From NCBI RefSeq assembly GCF_001685485.1, contig NZ_BDEL01000001.1, positions 4,003,501 to 4,067,500 on the forward strand: a stretch of DNA of 64,000 bases, read 5' to 3'. The first letter of the stretch is position 1; each line of letters starts with the position of its first letter. Source of the DNA: Formosa haliotis. Its GTDB lineage: Bacteria; Bacteroidota; Bacteroidia; Flavobacteriales; Flavobacteriaceae. The notes under the pieces were generated by a model, which had not been told where the DNA came from, did not search any database, and saw only the letters and a list, made by a program, of their open reading frames with translations. Shown here one piece after another: positions 44,824 to 53,344 of the stretch. The translations under genes were made by a program, and so were the position numbers.

Positions 44824-45216
44824 TTAAAGGTCTTCAGAAGTTGTTTCTTCTTGGTCGTCTTGATAATCGTCAATATCGCGGCGATCTTTTTTAGTAGGAC
44901 GACCTGTTCCTTTTTTACGGTAATAATCTTTGGCGTATTTTAAAAGTTCTTGAGCTTCAAAGGCCTCTTTAGGGGTTGTGTCCACGCGATAAATATCAAC
45001 TAATTTAGCGCCAACACGGTTTGGAGGTAAGTCGTTTACCTTCAGGCTGTAGTTTACTTGATCCTTTCTAAGTTCAATTTTGTCTTGCGGATAAACGTCA
45101 CGACTAGGTTTTACTACGGCTCCATTTACTTTAACATGTCCTTTTTTACAGGCTGTAGTAGCTATACTTCGTGTTTTATAATACCTAACACACCATAAAT
45201 ATTTATCTATTCGCAT
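44824..45216 (-). CDS. S4-domain RNA-binding protein (Hsp15-like)
   Basis: A 130-residue protein with an N-terminal S4 domain: 'MRIDKYLWCVRYYKTRSIATTACKKGHVKVNG' and 'KPSRDVYPQDKIEL'. This matches Hsp15/YrfH, which binds stalled 50S subunits carrying nascent chains. The C-terminal tail is basic then acidic. Monocistronic, divergent from the FKBP gene. Confidence 0.88.
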   Translation of the reverse strand: MRIDKYLWCVRYYKTRSIATTACKKGHVKVNGAVVKPSRDVYPQDKIELRKDQVNYSLKVNDLPPNRVGAKLVDIYRVDTTPKEAFEAQELLKYAKDYYRKKGTGRPTKKDRRDIDDYQDDQEETTSEDL

Positions 45217-45298
45217 CTTTTTTTTGTAAAAATCAACATTTCACTTTCGTGAAAAATTCTATTTAAAATCGTATCTTGCGCCCCAAAAATAAGCAATA

Positions 45299-46237
45299 AT
45301 GAAATTAAGAACAGTTACTTTAACTATTTTATTAGCGGCAATGGTTTTTACGTGTAAAAATGATGATGACGATAACACGGAAACTGTACCAGCTAGAGAT
45401 GCTACAGAAGTATACGAAGAAAATATGGCTGAAATAGAAGCCTATCTTGAAACGCATTTTTATAACTATGAAGATTTTGATTTCGATAATCCTTATAGTC
45501 CAGCAAATGATAATTTTCAGATTGTGTTTGATACTATAGCAGGTGTAAATAGCGATAAAATTCCTTTAAGCGACCAAGTAGTAAGTAAAGAAGTTCCTGA
45601 TTCGGTTGAAGAAGATTTAATTTACACTATGTATTATTTGGTAGTACGCGAGGGTAAAGGCGAAGAAATACATTTTACAGATCGTGCTTTTGTTCAATAT
45701 AGAGGAACCTTACTAGATGGTTCTATTTTCGATAGTACGGTAACTCCAGTGGGTTTAAGTATGTTGTCTTATGGAACTGATTATGGTGTGGTTGATGGCT
45801 TTAAAGAAACAGTTATAGAATTTAAAACCTCTACAGGTAATTCTGAAAACGGAGATGGTACAGTAACTTATCACGAACATGGTATAGGTGCTGGTTTTCT
45901 ACCTTCTGGTTTAGCTTATTTCAATTCTGCAACATCTACTATTCCTGCATATTCTCCACTTATATTTGCTGTGAATACATCTGGAGTAACGTATTTAGAT
46001 CATGATAATGACGGGGTATATTCTTATTTAGAAGATTTAAATGGTGACGGCGATGTGTATGATGATGATACCGATGGTGATGGTATTCCTAATTTTATAG
46101 ATCTTGATGATGACGGTGATGGCGTATTTACTATTCACGAAGATATTGATGGTGATGGCGATCCGTCTAACGATATAGGGAAAAACGGTATTCCTAAGTA
46201 TTTAGATCCTGAAGAAACAGAATCTACAGAAGATTAA
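45299..46237 (+). CDS. FKBP-type peptidyl-prolyl isomerase lipoprotein with Asp-rich repeats
   Basis: A 312-residue lipoprotein: lipobox VFTC (Cys19), an acidic spacer, then an FKBP domain (about 100-222: 'FTDRAFVQYRGTLLDGSIFDSTVTPVGL', 'GFLPSGLAYFNS', 'SPLIFAVN'). After it comes a C-terminal region of D-x-D-x-D-G repeats (about 225-300, such as 'DHDNDGVYSYLEDLNGDGD' and 'DTDGDGIPNFID') like the thrombospondin type-3 or dockerin calcium loops. So it would be a calcium-binding, surface-exposed isomerase that may help fold outer-membrane proteins. Followed by a bidirectional terminator. Confidence 0.86.
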   Translation: MKLRTVTLTILLAAMVFTCKNDDDDNTETVPARDATEVYEENMAEIEAYLETHFYNYEDFDFDNPYSPANDNFQIVFDTIAGVNSDKIPLSDQVVSKEVPDSVEEDLIYTMYYLVVREGKGEEIHFTDRAFVQYRGTLLDGSIFDSTVTPVGLSMLSYGTDYGVVDGFKETVIEFKTSTGNSENGDGTVTYHEHGIGAGFLPSGLAYFNSATSTIPAYSPLIFAVNTSGVTYLDHDNDGVYSYLEDLNGDGDVYDDDTDGDGIPNFIDLDDDGDGVFTIHEDIDGDGDPSNDIGKNGIPKYLDPEETESTED

Positions 46238-46263
46238 GACTAGATAATCTTAAAATAAAGCAT

Positions 46264-46306
46264 AAAAAAACCGTTTGTAGTTCATGTACTGCAAACGGTT
46301 TTTTTA
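46264..46306. terminator. bidirectional terminator after FKBP gene
   Basis: AACCGTTTG-T/C-AGT stem around TCATGT, with A7 and T7 flanks, between the convergent FKBP and outer-membrane protein genes. Confidence 0.85.
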
Positions 46307-46326
46307 TGCTTATAAGTCTTATTGGT

Positions 46327-46911
46327 TTATAATTTTACCGAAAGACTTAAGATTAATTGACTTGGTCTAGAGTCTATAGAAACAACATCGATACCATTGT
46401 TTTCAATAAACTTTGTTTCGTTTTTACTAAATCCGCGTTCGTATCTTAGGTCGATACCAATTTTTCTAATATTAACAGCAAACCCAAAATTAAAGCCCAT
46501 AGAGATGTCCTTATCTATATCATCGGCTTTAACATCGTCAAATTTAGAATCTAGTATATACTGAAATGCAGGTCCAGCAAATATGCTTAAAGGCCCTATT
46601 AAGCGAATTCCAAATAATGCTGGTAAATCTAATTTCTGAACTTTTAATTTGCCAGCATCGTATTCACTACTAGTATTCGTGTACATTAATTCTGGTTTAA
46701 AGTAAATCCAGTCTCCAAATTTACCAAAAACACCCAGATGAAAACCTACGTTTTTATCTGGGTGTTTAACTGTATTACTTATGGATGAAAAATAATTTCC
46801 ATTTGCTCCATAGTTTAATCCGCCTTTAATTCCATAACCTGAACCTGATTGTGCTGTAGATAGATTTAAAGCACCTACAACAATACAAAGTGTTAAGATT
46901 AATTTTTTCAT
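46327..46911 (-). CDS. outer-membrane beta-barrel protein (PorT-like)
   Basis: A 194-residue protein with a cleavable signal peptide (1-20, near STA-Q) and an eight-strand-type barrel: 'GYGIKGGLNYGANGNYF', 'VGFHLGVFGKFGDWIYFKPELMYTNTSSEY', 'LSIFAGPAFQYIL' and a terminal strand 'PSQLILSLSVKL'. It belongs to the OMP_b-brl_2 type (PF13568). Function unknown; relatives are common in gliding flavobacteria. Confidence 0.82.
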   Translation of the reverse strand: MKKLILTLCIVVGALNLSTAQSGSGYGIKGGLNYGANGNYFSSISNTVKHPDKNVGFHLGVFGKFGDWIYFKPELMYTNTSSEYDAGKLKVQKLDLPALFGIRLIGPLSIFAGPAFQYILDSKFDDVKADDIDKDISMGFNFGFAVNIRKIGIDLRYERGFSKNETKFIENNGIDVVSIDSRPSQLILSLSVKL

Positions 46912-46957
46912 AGTTTCGTTTTTAATGATTGTTACATTAAACGCGAAACTAATAAAA

Positions 46958-47911
46958 TTATTTTCTTTTAATAACGGTTTCGCAAGCCTTTACAATGGCA
47001 GCGCTATTTAATCCGTATTTATCCATAAGTTGTGCAGGCGTACCAGACTCCCCAAAGGTGTCTTGAGTACCAACAAATTCTTGTGGTGTTGGTTTGTTTG
47101 TAGCTAAAACACGTGCCACACTTTCACCTAAACCTCCAAAGATATTGTGTTCTTCTGCAGTAACTACACATCCTGTTTTTGCTACAGAATCTAAAATTGC
47201 TTTAGCGTCTAAAGGCTTAATGGTATGCATGTCTATAACCTCGGCAGAGATTCCTTTTTCATGTAAAACTTTAGAAGCTTCTAAGGCTTCCCAAACTAGG
47301 TGTCCAGTTGCTACAATAGTAACGTCGCTACCTTCTGTTAAATTAATCGCTTTGCCAATTTCGAATTTCTGATCGGCAGGAGTGAAAATTGGCACAGAAG
47401 GTCTTCCAAAACGTAAGTAAACAGGACCGTCATGTTCTGCAATTGCAATAGTAGCTGCTTTTGTTTGGTTGTAATCGCAAGGATTAATAACAGTCATGCC
47501 TGGTAACATTTTCATTAAGCCTATATCTTCAAGAATTTGATGCGTGGCACCATCTTCTCCTAAAGTTAAACCTGCGTGAGATGCACAAATTTTTACATTC
47601 TTACCAGAATACGCAATAGATTGACGTATTTGATCATAAACACGACCTGTAGAAAAGTTAGCGAAAGTTCCTGTAAATGGAATTTTTCCACCAATAGTTA
47701 AACCGGCAGCAATACTCATCATGTTTGCTTCTGCTATTCCGATTTGGAAAAAACGCTCTGGATTTTCTTTAATAAATTCATCCATTTTTAATGAACCAAT
47801 TAAATCGGCACATAGCGCTACAACATTAGGATTTGTTCTTCCAAGCTCTGCTAAACCAGCTCCAAAACCACTTCTTGTATCTTTTTTCTCTGTATATGTA
47901 TATGTTTTCAT
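46958..47911 (-). CDS. transketolase, C-terminal subunit
   Basis: A 317-residue protein equal to the Pyr and C-terminal domains of transketolase: '[27 protein letters not shown]', '[19 protein letters not shown]' (the Glu that activates TPP), and '[16 protein letters not shown]'-type segment near residue 200. It pairs with the N-terminal subunit gene 20 bp upstream. Together they form the transketolase of the pentose phosphate pathway; the two-gene form is common in Bacteroidota. Confidence 0.92.
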   Translation of the reverse strand: MKTYTYTEKKDTRSGFGAGLAELGRTNPNVVALCADLIGSLKMDEFIKENPERFFQIGIAEANMMSIAAGLTIGGKIPFTGTFANFSTGRVYDQIRQSIAYSGKNVKICASHAGLTLGEDGATHQILEDIGLMKMLPGMTVINPCDYNQTKAATIAIAEHDGPVYLRFGRPSVPIFTPADQKFEIGKAINLTEGSDVTIVATGHLVWEALEASKVLHEKGISAEVIDMHTIKPLDAKAILDSVAKTGCVVTAEEHNIFGGLGESVARVLATNKPTPQEFVGTQDTFGESGTPAQLMDKYGLNSAAIVKACETVIKRK

Positions 47912-47931
47912 TGTCTTTTAGATTGTGAAGG

Positions 47932-48777
47932 TTAGTAGTCGCCTAAAGTTTCAGGGTTTTGTGCTAAAGCATTTTCTAATTGTTCGTCGTTTGGTGCTTT
48001 ACCATGCCAAGCGTGAGTGTACATCATAAAATCTACACCATGACCCATTACTGTTTTTAAAAGCACGCATACAGGTTTTCCTTTTCCTGTTTTCGATTTA
48101 GCTTCAGCCATACCATTTAATATAGCGTCAATATTGTTTCCTTCTTCTATGTCTATAACATCCCAACCAAAAGCTTCAAATTTAGCTCTCAGACTTCCCA
48201 TAGGTAGTACGGTGTCTGTAGAACCATCAATTTGCTGTCCGTTTAAATCTACAGTAGCAATTAAGTTATCAACCTTTTTTGCAGAGGCATACATAATCGC
48301 TTCCCAGTTCTGACCTTCTTGTAGTTCGCCATCCCCGTGTAATGTATAAACTAATTTATCGTCTCCATTTAGTTTCTTAGCTTGTGCTGCTCCAATACCA
48401 ACAGACATACCTTGACCTAAAGACCCCGATGCAATACGCACTCCTGGTAATCCTTCGTGAGTAGTAGGGTGTCCCTGTAATCTAGAGTTTAATAATCTAA
48501 ACGTACTTAATTCCTCTACTGGAAAATAGCCAGCATGTGCAAGTACACTATAAAATACAGGTGAAATGTGGCCGTTAGATAAAAAGAATAAATCTTCATT
48601 TATACCATCCATTTCAAAACCGTCTTTGCGGTCCATAATTTCGTTGTAAAGGGCTACTAAAAATTCTGCACATCCTAAAGAGCCCCCTGGGTGACCAGAG
48701 TTTACCTTATGTACCATGCGTAGAATATCTCTACGAACCTGAGTCGTTAAATCTTGTAATTCTTTTGTATTAGACAT
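47932..48777 (-). CDS. transketolase, N-terminal subunit
   Basis: A 281-residue protein equal to the PP domain of transketolase: 'VNSGHPGGSLGCAEFLVALY', 'ASGSLGQGMSVGIGAA' and the TPP-Mg motif 'GDGELQEGQNWEAI...' ending near residue 165. It precedes and is coupled to the C-terminal subunit gene. No promoter element of the TAnnTTTG type is evident in the short upstream region. Confidence 0.92.
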   Translation of the reverse strand: MSNTKELQDLTTQVRRDILRMVHKVNSGHPGGSLGCAEFLVALYNEIMDRKDGFEMDGINEDLFFLSNGHISPVFYSVLAHAGYFPVEELSTFRLLNSRLQGHPTTHEGLPGVRIASGSLGQGMSVGIGAAQAKKLNGDDKLVYTLHGDGELQEGQNWEAIMYASAKKVDNLIATVDLNGQQIDGSTDTVLPMGSLRAKFEAFGWDVIDIEEGNNIDAILNGMAEAKSKTGKGKPVCVLLKTVMGHGVDFMMYTHAWHGKAPNDEQLENALAQNPETLGDY

Positions 48778-48921
48778 GTTATATAACTTGATTTATAAAG
48801 GCTCAAAAATAAGCCTTTATGTGTGTTTAACAAATTAATATTTTAGTAATTTAAGTAAAGGTTTACGTAGAGGTATTTTTTTATTTTTTTTAAATAACAA
48901 TACAGATAAGAACGAGTTAAT

Positions 48922-48929
48922 TATCTTTG
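48922..48929 (+). promoter_or_regulatory. -7 element of tgt
   Basis: TATCTTTG, an exact TAnnTTTG, 21 bp before the ATG at 48951. It argues against an in-frame start further upstream at 48927. Confidence 0.65.
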
Positions 48930-48950
48930 CCTCCTGATGAATATTTGAAT

Positions 48951-50081
48951 ATGACATTCGACTTAAAAGCCCAAGACACCCAAAGTAAAGCCAGAGCTGG
49001 AGTAATAACTACAGATCATGGTACAATAGAGACACCTATTTTTATGCCAGTAGGAACCGTAGGTTCTGTAAAAGGTGTACACCAACGCGAACTTAAAAAT
49101 GATATTAACCCAGATATTATTCTGGGAAACACCTATCATTTATACTTAAGACCACAAACCAAAATCCTTGAAAAAGCAGGAGGGTTACATAAATTTATCA
49201 ATTGGGATAGAAATATTTTAACCGATTCTGGAGGTTATCAAGTGTATTCCTTGTCTTCTAACCGAAAAATTAAAGAAGAAGGAGTAAAGTTTAAATCGCA
49301 TATCGACGGAAGTTACCACGTATTTACGCCAGAGAACGTGATGGAAATTCAGCGTAGCATTGGTGCCGATATTATTATGGCTTTCGATGAATGTACACCA
49401 TATCCTTGCGATTATAATTATGCAAAACGTTCGATGCACATGACGCATCGTTGGTTAGAGCGTTGTTTAAAGCATTTAGACAAAACGCCGTTTATGTACG
49501 ATTATAGTCAGACGTTTTTCCCAATTGTACAAGGAAGTACATATAAGGATTTACGTAAACAGTCTGCAGAATACATTGCCGGAGTAGGAGCAGAAGGGAA
49601 TGCTATTGGAGGTTTATCGGTGGGGGAACCCGCAGAAGAAATGTATGCCATGACCGAAGTGGTAACCGATGTGTTGCCATGGGATAAACCCAGGTATTTA
49701 ATGGGAGTTGGTACACCAATAAATATTTTAGAAAATATAGCTTTAGGGGTCGATATGTTCGATTGTGTTATGCCTACCCGTAACGCAAGAAATGGAATGC
49801 TGTTTACGGCCCATGGTTCTATCAATATAAAAAATAAAAAGTGGGAAGATGATTTTTCTCCTATTGATGAAATGGGGATAACTTTTGTTGATACCGAATA
49901 TTCGAAAGCGTATTTAAGACATTTGTTTTCGGTAAATGAATTGCTGGGAAAACAAATTGCAACGATACATAATTTAGGCTTTTACTTATGGTTGGTTCGT
50001 GAAGCTAGAAAACATATCTTAGCAGGTGATTTTAGAACTTGGAAGGATATGATGGTAAAACAAATGGATAATAGATTATAG
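48951..50081 (+). CDS. tgt: tRNA-guanine transglycosylase without zinc-site cysteines
   Basis: A 376-residue TGT, which exchanges guanine 34 for preQ1 in tRNAs with GUN anticodons. Active-site segments are present: 'LTDSGGYQVYSL' (general acid/base Asp), 'MAFDECTPYP' and 'GVDMFDCVMPTRNARNG' (nucleophilic Asp). In E. coli the C-terminal zinc site is CxCxxC plus His; here that segment reads 'IDEMGITFVDTEYSKAYLRHLF', with none of the three Cys but the His kept. I recall other Bacteroidota enzymes with the same loss, so it is probably a lineage trait. Start at 48951 is fixed by the promoter element just upstream. Confidence 0.93.
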   Translation: MTFDLKAQDTQSKARAGVITTDHGTIETPIFMPVGTVGSVKGVHQRELKNDINPDIILGNTYHLYLRPQTKILEKAGGLHKFINWDRNILTDSGGYQVYSLSSNRKIKEEGVKFKSHIDGSYHVFTPENVMEIQRSIGADIIMAFDECTPYPCDYNYAKRSMHMTHRWLERCLKHLDKTPFMYDYSQTFFPIVQGSTYKDLRKQSAEYIAGVGAEGNAIGGLSVGEPAEEMYAMTEVVTDVLPWDKPRYLMGVGTPINILENIALGVDMFDCVMPTRNARNGMLFTAHGSINIKNKKWEDDFSPIDEMGITFVDTEYSKAYLRHLFSVNELLGKQIATIHNLGFYLWLVREARKHILAGDFRTWKDMMVKQMDNRL

Positions 50082-50110
50082 GATCTAGAATTTAGTGACC
50101 ATAAAAATGT

Positions 50111-50142
50111 AGTCTGAAAAGATTTTAAGGCAGACTTTTTAA
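50111..50142 (+). terminator. weak terminator after tgt
   Basis: AGTCTG at 50111-50116 pairs with CAGACT at 50131-50136, followed by T5. The stem is only 6 bp, so read-through into the permease gene is likely. Confidence 0.5.
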
Positions 50143-50201
50143 ATTTTATAACATATAAAACACCCATATAACCTCGGTTTTAGAGGTTGGGAGCGGCAAG
50201 A

Positions 50202-51277
50202 TTGAAGATATTAGATTGGTACATATTAAAGCGCTATTTATTCACATTTTTAATGATGTTATTGCTGTTTATTCCAATTGCAATAACCGTAAATTTAGCT
50301 GAAAAAATTGGTAAAATTCTTGAAAACGAAGTGCCTTTTCCAGAGGTGGCAATGTTTTATTTGAATTTCACTATATATTTTGCGCATCTTTTATTTCCGT
50401 TATTTTTATTCCTTTCGGTAATTTTCTTCACTTCTAAATTAGCAAACAATACAGAAGTTATTGCTTTTTTAAGTTCGGGAGTATCGTTTAATCGATTTTT
50501 AAGACCGTATATGTATGGGGCAACAATTGTTGCGATCTTATCTCTGGTTTTAGGTATGTATCTTGCGCCGGAAGCAAGTAAGGGGTTTAATGATTTCGAT
50601 TATAAATATTTTAAAAAAATAAAAAAGCACAAGAAACAGGTACGGTTTATAGACAAATTAACGACAACGATTTTATCTATGTGAGTAGTTTTGATGCCAA
50701 AAATAAAATGGGTCAGAACTTCTCTTTAGAGCATATTGTAGATAATAAATTGGTGTATAAAATGAGTGCTAGAAACTTGAGGTATATTGAAAAAGATTCG
50801 GTGTACCGACTGGTAGACTACGTTAAACGCACCATTGGTGAAGATGATGATGTTATTGAAACTTTAAGACGAAAAGATACCATATTTAGTTTCGATTTAG
50901 AAGATTTAACACCATTAGAATATATTGCTGAAACCTTAAATTATAGCGATTTAAATGCTTTTATAGAGAAAGAGAAAAAAAGAGGATCTTCTAGTATTGG
51001 GCGATACGAATTGGTGAAATACAGAAAATGGAGTTTGCCAGTTTCGGTGTTTATTTTAACTATTATTGCTGTGGCAGTATCGTCTCAAAAACGGCGAGGA
51101 GGAATGGGAGTTAATCTAGCTTTCGGAATATGTATTGCCATGGTATTTGTGTTTTTCGATAAAATTTTCGGGGTTATGGCAGAACAATCCGATTTCTCTC
51201 CTTTGATAGCTGTATGGTTTCCAAATATAATTTTTGGGGTGCTAGCCGCCTATTTACTGTATAATGCGAGACGCTAA
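50202..51277 (+). pseudogene. LptF/LptG (YjgP/YjgQ) permease, one-base frameshift
   Basis: An inner-membrane permease of the LPS export system, six membrane helices around a periplasmic beta-jellyroll. The first part (50202-50640) has helices 1-3 ('ILDWYILKRYLFTFLMMLLLF'), and the second part in another frame carries the jellyroll ('NFSLEHIVDNKLVYKMSARNLRYIE') and helices 4-6, up to 'AAYLLYNARR'. One base, most simply a G near 50642-50645, restores 358 residues. The likely start is TTG at 50202, since it gives the family's usual 'KILDWYILKRYL' opening. LptF/LptG are essential in Gram-negatives, so an error is the favoured cause. Confidence 0.83.
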
Positions 51278-52160
51278 ATTACTCAATTATCTGCATTTGC
51301 ACCTGCTGGTGTTTATAGCAGGATTTACCGCAATATTAGGCGAATTAATCACTATAGATGCTATAGCTTTAGTCTGGTACCGTATGTTAATGGCAACGGT
51401 TTTAATGTATGCCTATATCCGTGTTAAAGGGATTAATATTAAGGTGCCACCAAGAACAATACTTCGATTTGGGTTTGCAGGAGTTATTATTGCTCTGCAT
51501 TGGATCACTTTTTTTGGCGCTATAAAAGCGTCAAACATTTCCATTACCTTATCAATGGTGTCTTCGGGAGCTTTTTTTGCTTCAATTTTAGAGCCCATTA
51601 TTCATAAACGAAAAATTATTAAGTACGAAATGGTGTTTGGATTTGTGGTTGTTTTGGGCGTTTTTTTAATCACCCAAAGCGAACTTCAGTATATCGAAGG
51701 CATCATATTAGGCATACTGTCAGCATTTTTATCAGCTTTATTTGCTGTTTTAAATGGTAAATTTGTGAAAGAATATCGACCTTCGGTAATCTCTATTTAT
51801 GAGTTTATAAGTGGCGTATTGTTTATTACCTTATTTATAGCCTTATTTGGTTCAGGATTTAATTCAGAATTTTTTAGTGTAAGTCCCACAGATTTGTGGT
51901 ATCTTTTTATATTAGCCTCAGTTTGTACAGCATATGCCTTTATTGCTTCAGTGAAAATCATGGAACATGTAAGTCCATATACGGTAATGCTTACCTTTAA
52001 TTTAGAACCTATTTACGGTATAATTCTCGCCTTAATATTATTTCCAGAGAAAGAAAAAATGTCGAGTAATTTTTATTACGGAGCATCGATTATTTTAGGG
52101 GCTGTTTTATTAAACGGTATCCTAAAAAATTGGAAAGCTTTAAAAAGAAAACGGTCTTAA
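51264..52160 (+). CDS. EamA/DMT-family transporter
   Basis: A 298-residue membrane protein with ten predicted helices in two EamA repeats: 'YRMLMATVLMYAYIRVKG' and 'ITFFGAIKASNISITLSMVSSGAFFASILEPI' in the first, 'ASVKIMEHVSPYTVMLTFNLEPIYGIILALILFPE' in the second. Probably an exporter of a small metabolite. Its start overlaps the permease gene's end by 14 bp, suggesting cotranscription. Confidence 0.86.
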   Translation: MRDAKLLNYLHLHLLVFIAGFTAILGELITIDAIALVWYRMLMATVLMYAYIRVKGINIKVPPRTILRFGFAGVIIALHWITFFGAIKASNISITLSMVSSGAFFASILEPIIHKRKIIKYEMVFGFVVVLGVFLITQSELQYIEGIILGILSAFLSALFAVLNGKFVKEYRPSVISIYEFISGVLFITLFIALFGSGFNSEFFSVSPTDLWYLFILASVCTAYAFIASVKIMEHVSPYTVMLTFNLEPIYGIILALILFPEKEKMSSNFYYGASIILGAVLLNGILKNWKALKRKRS

Positions 52161-52183
52161 CAAAATTAGAACGCGAAAGTTTT

Positions 52184-52191
52184 TATATTTG
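52184..52191 (+). promoter_or_regulatory. -7 element of accA
   Basis: TATATTTG, an exact TAnnTTTG, 32 bp before the accA ATG. Confidence 0.6.
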
Positions 52192-52223
52192 TAAGCTAAC
52201 TAAAAAAGAAATCCTTAATTGGT

Positions 52224-53177
52224 ATGGAGTATTTAGAATTTGAACTTCCTATAAAAGAACTTGAAGAGCAATTGGACAAGTGCCAAATTATAGGCAAGGA
52301 AAGTGAAGTAGACGTAACAGAAACCTGTAAGCAAATAGAAAAAAAGCTTATAGAGACTAAAAAAGACATATATAAAAATTTAACCCCTTGGCAACGCGTT
52401 CAATTATCGCGTCACCCAAATAGACCGTATACATTAGATTATATAAAGGCGATTTGTGGTAATACATTTTTAGAGCTACATGGCGATAGAAATGTAAAAG
52501 ACGATAAGGCGATGATTGGTGGTCTAGGTAAAATAGGCGACCAAAGCTATATGTTTATTGGCCAACAAAAAGGGTTTAATACCAAAACACGTCAATTACG
52601 TAATTTCGGAATGTCTAACCCAGAGGGTTACCGTAAAGCCTTACGCTTAATGAAATCGGCCGAGAAATTTGGAATTCCTGTAGTAACTTTAATCGATACT
52701 CCAGGTGCATACCCAGGTTTAGAAGCTGAAGAACGCGGACAAGGAGAAGCCATTGCTAGAAATATTCTAGAAATGACTCGTTTAAAAGTGCCTATTATTA
52801 CCGTTATTATTGGTGAAGGTGCATCTGGTGGTGCCTTAGGTATAGGTGTAGGAGACCGTGTATTGATGCTAGAAAACACTTGGTATTCGGTGATTTCGCC
52901 AGAATCTTGTTCTTCTATTTTATGGCGTAGTTGGGAGTTTAAAGAGCAAGCAGCCGAAGCTTTAAAGCTTACTGCAGCCGATATGAAAAAACAAAAATTG
53001 GTAGACGAAATTGTAAAAGAACCTTTAGGAGGAGCACATACAGATCGTCAAGAAACGTTTAATATTGTAAAGTCGGCAATTGTAAAATCTTTTGAGGCTT
53101 TAAAAAACTTATCACCAAAAGAATTAGTGAAACAACGTATGGAAAAATACGAAAACATGGGCGTCTTTAAAGAGTAA
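52224..53177 (+). CDS. accA: acetyl-CoA carboxylase carboxyltransferase subunit alpha
   Basis: A 317-residue AccA: '[21 protein letters not shown]', '[19 protein letters not shown]', '[38 protein letters not shown]' and '[34 protein letters not shown]' are conserved. With AccB, AccC and AccD it makes malonyl-CoA. Full length, with its own promoter and a strong terminator. Confidence 0.96.
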   Translation: MEYLEFELPIKELEEQLDKCQIIGKESEVDVTETCKQIEKKLIETKKDIYKNLTPWQRVQLSRHPNRPYTLDYIKAICGNTFLELHGDRNVKDDKAMIGGLGKIGDQSYMFIGQQKGFNTKTRQLRNFGMSNPEGYRKALRLMKSAEKFGIPVVTLIDTPGAYPGLEAEERGQGEAIARNILEMTRLKVPIITVIIGEGASGGALGIGVGDRVLMLENTWYSVISPESCSSILWRSWEFKEQAAEALKLTAADMKKQKLVDEIVKEPLGGAHTDRQETFNIVKSAIVKSFEALKNLSPKELVKQRMEKYENMGVFKE

Positions 53178-53200
53178 TCCCTTGATACCCTCATAGTAAG

Positions 53201-53233
53201 AAACCTGAAGCTATTTAACTTCAGGTTTTTTTA
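53201..53233 (+). terminator. terminator of accA
   Basis: A 10-bp stem, AAACCTGAAG with CTTCAGGTTT (53201-53210 and 53219-53228), followed by T, 23 bp after the stop. Confidence 0.88.
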
Positions 53234-53331
53234 TGGTTATTAACAAAATATGTAAGTTGTTAACAATTAGAATGTTGAAGAAAGGTTAACATCAACCTTC
53301 TAAAAACATCAAAATATAAAGCCTTTTTAAT

Positions 53332-53339
53332 TACTTTTG
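53332..53339 (+). promoter_or_regulatory. -7 element of dnaB
   Basis: TACTTTTG (TAnnTTTG) ends 5 bp before the ATG at 53345, so either the message is leaderless or translation starts at the next in-frame ATG, 53363. Confidence 0.5.
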
Positions 53340-53344
53340 TAGCT

